From contig UQKK01000003.1 of NCBI GenBank assembly GCA_900541505.1, forward strand, positions 1 to 64,000: a stretch of 64,000 bases of DNA. The letters run 5' to 3'. Under the pieces are notes generated by a model. It did not search any database. It saw nothing but the letters and a program-made list of their open reading frames with translations, and was not told the DNA's origin. Below are positions 53,285-60,213 of the stretch, in pieces; within the stretch, counting starts at the first letter, position 1; the number at the start of each line of letters is the position of its first letter. The DNA comes from an uncultured Ruminococcus sp. (lineage in GTDB: Bacteria; Bacillota; Clostridia; Lachnospirales; Lachnospiraceae). Both the position numbers and the translations under genes were made by a program.

Positions 53285-53725
53285 TTGAAAAAATTAAGTA
53301 TCATCGGGGCAGTGGCAGCCGTCCTGCTGGCAGGGGTTCTTATTTCCATCCCTTTGGTAAATAATTACACTGCATATAAGGTAGAAAAAAAGCTGCGAGA
53401 GACACCGCTTCCGGAAAAGACGGAATTGATTGATTCCCTTTCTAAGGCGGGGAAATTTACAGGAAACGGCAATGGAATGCAATACTTTGGAGCCATCCTG
53501 ATAGAGAGCGAGCTTTCTCTGGAGGAATTGGAGTCCTATTATTCAGATTACAGAGAAACGGAATGGGAATATATTGTAGCAATCCAGGAAGGGCAGAAGA
53601 TAGAGACTTTCGGGCATGGAAAATTGAAATTTTCAAAAGAAGCGGATAAAAAAGGGAATTATATGGTCTATTCCTGGGGAGACGGAATCCCCTTTTTTGC
53701 GGATGTGGATATCCGGGGACATTAG
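53285..53725 (+). CDS. Unrecognised small secreted or membrane-anchored protein
   Basis: 146 aa. A signal-anchor helix (about 5-25) without a lipobox Cys, then a small soluble domain with LSLEELESYYSD and an acidic surface, presumed extracytoplasmic. It starts at TTG 53285, eight bases after AAGGAG, 27 bp past the gene at 52379, so the two form an operon. No family recognised. Possible role in the cell-wall response together with the blaI/blaR1 pair (inference from the shared operator). Confidence 0.7.
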   Translation: MKKLSIIGAVAAVLLAGVLISIPLVNNYTAYKVEKKLRETPLPEKTELIDSLSKAGKFTGNGNGMQYFGAILIESELSLEELESYYSDYRETEWEYIVAIQEGQKIETFGHGKLKFSKEADKKGNYMVYSWGDGIPFFADVDIRGH

Positions 53726-54041
53726 AGGTGAAATCGCGGCAATAGGACGCAAAATTTACTCTTTATCGACCGTGTGTGCTCTTATAAAGAGAGGGTATCA
53801 TTCTTTATTGTATCGTTCTTGCGCAAGAAAAAACGCGCATCCCGATTACTCGGGGTAAAGGATTAGGAGATAATGATAGCTGTAAAGCGGAATGTTTTAA
53901 GAGGCCTCTCGCTTAAATTTTGTCCCGAAACGGCAAAAAATAAAATGATAAAGTGATTTTGCGTATTAAAATTGCCGATGATATGGTATACTTAGTATAG
54001 GAATTAAAGCAGATTATTTGGTGTGAATGTGAGGTAAGGTA
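53726..54041. other. Non-coding gap before the accessory island
   Basis: 316 bp. Contains CTCTTTAT/ATAAAGAG arms (about 53759-53791) and a perfect 14-bp palindrome TTCTTGCGCAAGAA (53816-53829). Further on there is a TATACTTAGTATA palindrome (53987-53999) preceded by TGG, an extended -10-like promoter for the Fic gene. No gene is seen. Base composition turns A+T-rich here, marking the boundary to accessory DNA. Confidence 0.5.
53984..53999 (+). promoter_or_regulatory. Extended -10 promoter with palindrome before fic
   Basis: TGG-TATACT (53984-53992) matches an extended -10 element; no good -35 is found. The palindrome TATACTTAGTATA covers it and could be an operator. Confidence 0.4.
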
Positions 54042-54644
54042 ATGCTTGAAAACAAACTGGGAATTACAGATTCAGCGGAATTAGCAAGAATAGAAGAAAA
54101 AATCAGCAAGCAGAAAGCGGTTGAAATGTTTGAAAGTGGATATTTGGAAAGTTTAGAAGCCGGAACATTTGAAAGCCTCGCCAAGATTCATAAATATCTT
54201 TTTGATAAAATATATGATTTTGCCGGTGAGCTTCGAAAGGTGAATATATCAAAAGGAAATTTCCGTTTTGCTCCATTGATGTATCTGGATGCAGCTTTGC
54301 AGAGCATTGACAAAATGCCTCAGTCTACATTTGATGAAATTGTCGAAAAATATGTAGAAATGAATGCGGCTCATCCATTTAGGGAAGGGAACGGCAGAAG
54401 TACAAGAATCTGGCTGGATTTGATGCTGAAAAAAGAAATCGGATATGTTGTTGATTGGAGTAAAGTGGATAAGGAAGATTATTTGCTTGCCATGGAGCGC
54501 AGCCCGATTAAAGATATAGAAATTAAGTTCCTTTTGAAAAATGCTCTTACAGACAATGTAAATGATAGAGAAATCTATATGAAGGGCATTGACCACAGCT
54601 ATTACTATGAAGGCTATTATGTATATAAAACCAGGGAACTGTAA
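54042..54644 (+). CDS. fic: Fic-family AMP-transferase, class III (NmFic-like)
   Basis: 200 aa. The Fic motif HPFREGNGRSTR lies at residues 111-122 with catalytic His111 and all metal/ATP-binding residues. The C-terminal helix carries the inhibitory motif SYYYEG (186-191), which places it in class III with Neisseria NmFic, an enzyme that AMPylates GyrB. YDFAGELRKVNISKGNFRF (58-76, the flap region) also resembles NmFic. Class III enzymes are autoinhibited as tetramers and need no separate antitoxin, and none is seen beside it. The target in this organism is inferred. GAGGTAAGGTA is before the ATG. Confidence 0.9.
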   Translation: MLENKLGITDSAELARIEEKISKQKAVEMFESGYLESLEAGTFESLAKIHKYLFDKIYDFAGELRKVNISKGNFRFAPLMYLDAALQSIDKMPQSTFDEIVEKYVEMNAAHPFREGNGRSTRIWLDLMLKKEIGYVVDWSKVDKEDYLLAMERSPIKDIEIKFLLKNALTDNVNDREIYMKGIDHSYYYEGYYVYKTREL

Positions 54645-54687
54645 ACGGGTTGGAAGATATAAGATTGAAATAGGCGGAGGATATTAG

Positions 54688-55584
54688 ATGCGATACCTTT
54701 CTGTTGCGGAGACAGCAAAAAAATGGGGTATATCGGAGAGAAGTGTTCGTAATTATTGTGCGCACGGACGTGTTCTGGGGGCGTTTCTTACCGGAAAGAC
54801 CTGGAGTGTACCGGAAGATGCAACCAAGCCTTTACGAGCAAATCAGAAGGAGAACAAGCCGAAAACGTTGCTTTCCATTCTTCAGGAAGAAAAGAAAAGT
54901 AAATATTTCGGTGGAATTTATCATAAGACACAGATTGATTTAACCTATCATTCCAATCATATGGAAGGCAGCCGGTTGACTCACGAACAGACAAGATATA
55001 TGTTTGAGACAAATACCATCGGTGTAGAAAATGAAACATTGAATGTGGATGACGTGATTGAAACAGCCAACCATTTTCGCTGTATTGATATGATTATTGA
55101 TAATGCAAAATCCGTACTGTCTGAGAAGTTTATCAAAGCGTTGCATCTAGTTTTGAAATCCGGAACCAGTGATTCACGCTTGGAATGGTTTGCAGTTGGG
55201 AATTATAAGAAAAGGTCAAATGAAGTTGGCAGTATGCCGACAGCAATGCCGGAAGATGTTGCAGACAAGATGAAAAAACTGCTGACAGAATACAATGGGA
55301 AAGATAAAAAGACTTTCGAGGATATTCTGGATTTCCATGTTAAATTTGAGAGGATACACCCTTTCCAGGACGGTAACGGTCGAGTTGGCAGACTAATTAT
55401 GTTTAAAGAATGCCTGAAATATAATGTCGTTCCGTTTATTATCGATGATAATTTGAAATTGTTCTATTATCGGGGCTTAAAAGAGTGGAGTAATGAAAAA
55501 GGATATCTGACAGATACTTGTCTGACGGCACAGGATAAATATAAGGCATATCTTGATTATTTCAGGATTGAGTATGATAAGTAG
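54688..55584 (+). CDS. Fic-family protein with N-terminal helix-turn-helix, class II
   Basis: 298 aa. Residues 1-45 form a MerR/excisionase-like HTH (LSVAETAKKWGISERSVRNYC). The inhibitory motif SNHMEG is at 89-94, ahead of the Fic core, so this is class II. The catalytic motif is HPFQDGNGRVGR (224-235), complete. It is 43 bp past the class III gene with GGAGG seven bases before the ATG and is probably co-transcribed. The DNA-binding domain suggests that it may regulate the pair. Confidence 0.88.
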   Translation: MRYLSVAETAKKWGISERSVRNYCAHGRVLGAFLTGKTWSVPEDATKPLRANQKENKPKTLLSILQEEKKSKYFGGIYHKTQIDLTYHSNHMEGSRLTHEQTRYMFETNTIGVENETLNVDDVIETANHFRCIDMIIDNAKSVLSEKFIKALHLVLKSGTSDSRLEWFAVGNYKKRSNEVGSMPTAMPEDVADKMKKLLTEYNGKDKKTFEDILDFHVKFERIHPFQDGNGRVGRLIMFKECLKYNVVPFIIDDNLKLFYYRGLKEWSNEKGYLTDTCLTAQDKYKAYLDYFRIEYDK

Positions 55585-55615
55585 AAAGTGAAGAAAGAGC
55601 GGAATAATGGGAGCG

Positions 55616-56866
55616 CTACAAGCATCGGATAATGAGTATATAAAAAGTGTGCAACTCCAAAAATAGAGTGGCAAGATATTCTTTCACCCTTCCGTAGTAA
55701 ATACGCAAAAACTTATTGGCACCAGCAGTCATATACACGTAATAGGGCTTGCCCTGCGCACGTTTCTTGTCCATGAATAGATAAACAGCATCATCCGGTT
55801 TGGTTTTGATCAGTATGTCCATGACCTGAAACAAAGTCTTGCGCAGAACCGGCGAGCCGTGCTTGGAAGCGTGTACGCTTTTCTGGGAATAATCCCCGGA
55901 GTCATATACGCCAGGGGCTACACCGACAAATGCCGTGATAGCTTCTTTGTGAGTAAAACGTGCCACATCTCCAATCTCAGCCATGAGTTGAGGACCGAGA
56001 GACGGAACTACGCCCTTCATCGCCATGACAACCGGATATTCCGGCAGCTTGGAAGCCGTTTCATTCATAAGAGAACGCAGCTGTTCAACGGTCTGCGATG
56101 TGGTGTTTAGTTGTTCGAACGCCTGTTTGATGATACGTTTGGTAAAGCTGTCCGGGAAGTACGGGAATAAGCTCCTTCGTTTTTCCGTAGATTTCTTCGA
56201 CCTTAGATTTGCTGAAGTTGTACTTCTTACGGGCGCACCACTTCTGATAGTGGTCTGTAAAGGAGTTAAGGGACATCTTACGGACACAATCCACATGCCA
56301 ATAGGTATCAAGAAAATCCACCCATTTCTGGCTGCCGTCCTCGCGGGGAGGGCTGTCAAAATAAGTGTTGGCACCGGGATAGGTCTGGTCAATGAGACCG
56401 ATCAGATTGTTTTTCATAGCAGTTTTATGTTTCATGTAGAAATCAAACTGGCGGTTCATGGTTTTAGTTGAGAACGTAGTTCATCCATAAGAGTATATTG
56501 TTTCAGTTTATCCCAACTGTCAAGAGTGTACCGTGCGATTTTTACAGAATCCGCCTTATCGGTCTTTACTTTGCGTAGAGGATTGTCCTGGTCTTGGAAG
56601 TTACGGATAATCTGGAGATTCACAGCGCTTACGAAAAAGCCCGCATGGGAGAGCTGGCGAGCTACAGGTTCATAGTAGCGTCCGGTACATTCCATGACGA
56701 TGCGTGTTTCGCCATCAAGCTCCCTGATGTGGTTTATCAGGGATTGAAAATCTGCGGACAGGTGAGGGACATCAAAGGGCTTTACAACAGCCTTCCCACC
56801 GGGACGGAGGATTGTTACCGTGCTTTTTCGTTTGGAAATATCAATACCTATAGCGTTCATGTTCAT
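55616..56866 (-). pseudogene. IS110-family transposase broken by two frameshifts
   Basis: Three overlapping pieces together give one transposase. The N-terminal RuvC-like part (56866-56456) has MNAIGIDISKRKSTVTIL, with acidic residues of the DEDD site including IVMECTGRYY. A 1-base deletion near 56462 (after SQLK) ends it. The middle part starts MNRQFDFYMKHKTAMKNN. A 1-base insertion near 56160 (after KELIP) breaks it. The C-terminal IS116/IS110/IS902 domain (about 56160-55640) contains KGVVPSLGPQLMAEIGDV and AFVGVAPGVYDSGDYSQK with the Ser region. The start is taken at 56866, where AAGGAG lies ten bases upstream. Sequencing errors are an alternative explanation. Confidence 0.85.
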
Positions 56867-57075
56867 AAAATTGTCACTCCTTCTCTTGTAGTGCAATTGG
56901 TCAGTGCCAGTTTTACTCATTGCCCATTCAAGCTACTGTGGTGTGACACGAACGCGCCTTGAAAGCGGCTCAACCTGCATAAAACGAACGCTGCGAATGA
57001 GGGGCAGGTTAGCAGAATATTTCACGGGCGCGAAGCCCAAGGAGGTTTCCGTTATACCGATTGCTCTTATCATTC
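56867..57075 (-). other. Noncoding end of the IS110 element, candidate bridge RNA region
   Basis: About 200 bp upstream of the transposase, with G+C-rich paired stretches. In the IS110 group, the noncoding end before the recombinase gene encodes a structured bridge RNA that pairs with donor and target DNA. Not tested here. Confidence 0.4.
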
Positions 57076-57102
57076 TAACAGCTTAAGCAACAAGATGGGT
57101 AA

Positions 57103-57123
57103 TTCCTTACTGGCTGTAAGGAA
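57103..57123. repeat. Hairpin between the IS element and the small ORF
   Basis: TTCCTTAC (57103-57110), TGGCT, GTAAGGAA (57116-57123), a perfect 8-bp stem. Confidence 0.5.
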
Positions 57124-57159
57124 GATTAACCATAAATATATTGTAGTAGGAGGTGTGAG

Positions 57160-57300
57160 ATGTCTACGATTTCAAAGAAAGAGCTTCTTACGCCGGACGT
57201 ATTAAGGCTTGTATGCGAGGCCCTGAACAAAGAACCGGAAGCTATCGGTAAACATTCCCTTGAAGTGCTAGCTTGCTTCCAAACGAATGAGAAACGATAA
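57160..57300 (+). CDS. Small unrecognised ORF (46 aa)
   Basis: 46 codons, starting with MSTISKKELLTPDVLRLVC and ending FQTNEKR. AGGAGG lies six bases before the ATG, which makes it likely to be translated. It may be the N-terminal stub of a longer gene. The next start is 52 bp away. Confidence 0.5.
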   Translation: MSTISKKELLTPDVLRLVCEALNKEPEAIGKHSLEVLACFQTNEKR

Positions 57301-57352
57301 ATATGCGAAATTAACAAGCTCTGTTATAGAATAAGAAATGGAGGTACAAGGT

Positions 57353-57985
57353 ATGCCAATAGTACAAGACGCATTTTTTATCCCGGATGACATTGCAACG
57401 GGATTAGCAACAGGATTATATAGAAGAATTGGTAGCGTGGTGCGCTATGCCGTTGGCTCGAATAAGGGCCAGATTGTAAAGCATCTGAAGCCTATTGATT
57501 TGAAGGCGGCAGAGGAAGCACAGGGCTTGGGTGTGAAAGCACTCCAATTTGTTAAGCAGCATAAAAAAGGACCCATCGTTGCTGTAATAGGAGCTGCGGC
57601 TGTTGGTACCGGTGTTTGGGTGTATAACAAAGTAAAGAATCATGAGCCAAAAGTAGTAACAGACTTCAGAGCAGCTCTGCGGGTGTATATCGATGCAATC
57701 CGTGAAGGGAATATGGATATCGATAAAATTGACAAGCTGATGGTCAGACTTGAAGAGCTGAAAAAGCATAAGGATTATGAGAAAATCAGCATCCAGTTAA
57801 CCACGGAGGATTTAGAGGTTCTTGTTGGTCGTATTTACGACTACACCATCAAATTGGCTAAGGATAACGATGTTGAGCTGACCGAAGATGAACTGAGGAC
57901 TTCTCGTGCAAAGAATACTGGAACTATCGTTAATCTCCAGAATTACCTTAAGGCTCAGAAGCGAATCTTTGAAGAAGCGGCGTAG
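57353..57985 (+). CDS. Unrecognised protein with one hydrophobic segment
   Basis: 210 aa. Residues 1-60 are of mixed type, then a hydrophobic Ala/Gly/Val-rich helix GPIVAVIGAAAVGTGVWVY (about 68-86) is flanked by Lys, followed by a mainly alpha-helical C-terminus of about 120 residues (KIDKLMVRLEELKKHKDYEKI). The start at 57353 has GGAGG eight bases upstream; an ATG five codons earlier has none. No family recognised. It ends 19 bp before the next gene, so the two are probably an operon. Confidence 0.65.
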   Translation: MPIVQDAFFIPDDIATGLATGLYRRIGSVVRYAVGSNKGQIVKHLKPIDLKAAEEAQGLGVKALQFVKQHKKGPIVAVIGAAAVGTGVWVYNKVKNHEPKVVTDFRAALRVYIDAIREGNMDIDKIDKLMVRLEELKKHKDYEKISIQLTTEDLEVLVGRIYDYTIKLAKDNDVELTEDELRTSRAKNTGTIVNLQNYLKAQKRIFEEAA

Positions 57986-58004
57986 TTATTATGAGGTATT
58001 GATT

Positions 58005-58613
58005 ATGAATGAAGTAAGATTTTTATTAAAGTTCGGAAAGAAAAAACACATCGAAGAATTTGTGGATGGTAGTTTGTTCTGTTCAAATGCCGAAACATTT
58101 TGGGGTATAGAAAAAGATAAAAAAATAAAAGGACAGGGCAACATTCTGGAGGAAGGCTCTCGTATGTTTGCACAAAGAATGACCATGCAAGAGCACGACA
58201 CTGGTAATATAACTGCGTTTAACATGAAGGCAAACGCACTTGTTTATTTTGAGTTTGCGAAGAATATTCCTGTATTCTGTTTGTTCACTGTTTATGATTC
58301 AGACTGCTGTAAAGATTATGAAGGACACTACTCCATCTGTCTATCGGAGGAAACAAAAAAAGTGATTCGTGAGCATTTCCCCAACGCAGATACAGTGGCT
58401 ATTATTGACTACCCACAGCAGTTTATTGAAGATGTTGTGGTCTCGATAGGATACCGAATTGAGCATGGTCAAGTGCAGTATTTCAACATTGACAAAGGCT
58501 TAGATGCGGGTGATGGAAGAGTTGCAATGGACATGGAGTACATGAAGTACTTAATGCAGGACGTGCCCACCTGTAAAAGAAAATGGGACAGAGAAATATA
58601 TATTTTGCGCTGA
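58005..58613 (+). CDS. Unrecognised protein, 3' end probably frameshifted
   Basis: 202 aa as read: starts MNEVRFLLKFGKKKHIEEF and contains GSLFCSNAETFWGIEKDKKIKGQGN and CLFTVYDSDCC. It has no membrane helix. Past the stop (58613), two further coding-like stretches appear: EKYIFCADYESIEL in the +1 frame and, back in the original frame, LPEESISEGKHYPVRF ... PLDEFMK ending at TAA 58727. This pattern suggests that the gene once reached about 58727 and was hit by two small indels. ATG at 58005 has GAGG eight bases upstream. Function unknown. Confidence 0.6.
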   Translation: MNEVRFLLKFGKKKHIEEFVDGSLFCSNAETFWGIEKDKKIKGQGNILEEGSRMFAQRMTMQEHDTGNITAFNMKANALVYFEFAKNIPVFCLFTVYDSDCCKDYEGHYSICLSEETKKVIREHFPNADTVAIIDYPQQFIEDVVVSIGYRIEHGQVQYFNIDKGLDAGDGRVAMDMEYMKYLMQDVPTCKRKWDREIYILR

Positions 58614-58778
58614 TTATGAGAGTATAGAATTGTCCTTCCAGAAGAATCAATTTCCGAAGGAAAGCATTATCCAGTAAGATTTAGTACCGGCATACAGATG
58701 ATGCCGCTGGATGAATTCATGAAATAACAAATAGGTCTAGCCGCTGGCATCAAAACCAGTAGTGAGGCGTTCGGGCGT

Positions 58779-59065
58779 TTATGGGATTATGCTTGGTTTC
58801 TCATTCGTCAGATGCGGTGTCTGGCACCGGCAGTCGCCATCGAATTCGTGATTGCACTGCCAGATGGTCTTGCGGTATTTGCTGTTGGAATGCCACACCT
58901 TTGAATCGTACCAGCTTCCGCATTCGCCGCACTTGATTTTGGTGGAAAAAGCGTGGACTCCGCTGTGGTACTTTTGCCCTTGTCCCACTTTGCCATTTCT
59001 CGCTATACTATTTCGAACACTTCAGGGTCGATAATGGCTTCGTGGTTATCCTTGACATAGTCTGC
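58779..59065 (-). pseudogene. Serine recombinase remnant (zinc beta-ribbon part)
   Basis: Read on the minus strand from 59065: YVKDNHEAIIDPEVFEIV, then a stop (TAG), then REMAKWDKG, a frameshift, and VHAFSTKIKCGECGSWYDSKVWHSN with CNHEFDGDCRC. This is the recombinase plus zinc-ribbon part of a large serine recombinase, such as those of mobile elements. Only about 90 residues survive. It abuts a truncated tyrosine integrase of opposite orientation. Confidence 0.75.
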
Positions 59066-59919
59066 AGAAAGAGGGAAAAGGGTACAGTACCATCAAAACC
59101 GTGCGGGGCATCCTCCGTCCGGCTTTCCAGATGGCGGTGGATGATGATATGCTGCATAAGAATCCCTTCTCCTTTGAACTGGCAACCGTGGTTGTCAATG
59201 ACAGCGTGACAAGGGAGGCAATCACAAAAGACCAGATGCGGAAGTTTTTAAAGTTCGTCCATGACGATAACGTTTACTGCAAGTATTACGAGGTGGTCTA
59301 CATCTTGTTCCACACAGGAATGCGTATTTCCGAATTCTGCGGGCTGACCCTCAAGGATGTTGACCTGGAAAACCGGATTATCAATATCGACCACCAGTTG
59401 CAGAGGACATCCGACATGAGGCTAATCATTGAATCGACCAAGACGAATGCAGGAACGAGGAAGCTGCCCATGACTGAGGATGTATTCCGGTGTTTCCAGG
59501 CGATTGTGGAGGACAGGGAAAAACCACGGTTTGAAAAAATGGTGGATGGCTATACCGGATTCCTGTTTTTGGATAAAGAAGGATTTCCGATGGTGGCGAT
59601 GCATTGGGAGCAGCGGTTCAACCACATGGTCAAGAGGTACAACGATATTTTCAGAGTTCAGATGTCGAACATAACGCCTCATGTCTGCCGCCATACCTAT
59701 TGCAGCAATATGGCGAAGGCGGGAATGAATCCAAAGACGCTCCAGTATCTGATGGGGCACAGCGATATTAGCGTGACACTGAACACCTATACCCATCTCG
59801 GCCTGGAGGATGCCGCCGATGAGTTGAAGCGGATGGAGGAACTGGCGGATGCCAGAAAGGAACTGGAGAAAGTCGATGGAGAAAAAACAGTATCGCAGAA
59901 AATGTTCCGGGCAATTTGA
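59066..59919 (+). pseudogene. Tn916-type tyrosine integrase, N-terminally truncated
   Basis: About 280 residues of an integrase that normally has about 400. The first readable residues are LQKEGKGYSTIKTVRG and a GTG at 59101 could still start a shorter product. The catalytic domain is intact: Arg in GMRISEFCGL, Lys in ESTKTNAGTRK, HVCRHTY, the LMGHSDI His and the Tyr in LNTYTHLG. The arm-binding and core-binding domains are lost. Excision activity is unlikely without them. The rest of the conjugative element is missing here. Confidence 0.82.
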
Positions 59920-59949
59920 AAAATGGGCTGTGGGCTGCAGCCCATTTTT
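59919..59949. terminator. Terminator after the integrase
   Basis: AAAAATGGGCTG (59919-59930) pairs perfectly with CAGCCCATTTTT (59938-59949). A-rich start and T-rich end make it functional in both directions. Confidence 0.85.
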
Positions 59950-60213
59950 CACGAGTAAGGAGCAAAGCGGATTGAGAGTATCCGCTGATATGGAAAAATG
60001 AAGGCGCTCTGCCGAAGCAGAGCGTTTTTGAATATAAGATGGGAAAACAAAAAATGATATGGTAAAATAATTATTACAAATCGGATTTGTAGAAATTATT
60101 GGTTGTGAACATCTTGCGATTTAACATACTATACGTGCATAAGGAAATGTATGATTCGTTGACAGAAGAATTAAAAAGTTGATTTATTAGTGTTGATATG
60201 AGGAGGTCATTAA
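59950..60213 (+). other. Gap before the STAND gene
   Basis: 264 bp. Holds the terminator below. It also holds a short A+T-rich stretch with a 25-codon GTG open frame (60107-60184 region) that I do not regard as a gene. A possible TTGACA at about 60159 lacks a convincing -10. Confidence 0.4.
60005..60029 (+). terminator. Intrinsic terminator
   Basis: CGCTCTGC (60005-60012), CGAA loop, GCAGAGCG (60017-60024), then TTTTT. Confidence 0.82.

Larger units (their letters stand above)
55616..57075 (-). mobile_element. IS110-family insertion sequence, decayed, ends undetermined
   Basis: The element comprises the broken transposase gene (55616-56866) and about 200 bp of upstream noncoding DNA (56867 to about 57075), as in IS110-type elements. 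Their ends lack terminal inverted repeats, so the boundaries given are approximate. Confidence 0.65.

Noticed and set aside
53726..54041. A small antitoxin gene (VbhA/FicA type) upstream of fic
   Set aside because: No open frame with a ribosome site and no (S/T)xxxE(G/N) peptide there; the Fic protein carries its own inhibitory motif at the C-terminus.
60107..60184. A 25-codon GTG open frame before the STAND gene
   Set aside because: No ribosome site, too short, and no resemblance to a known peptide.
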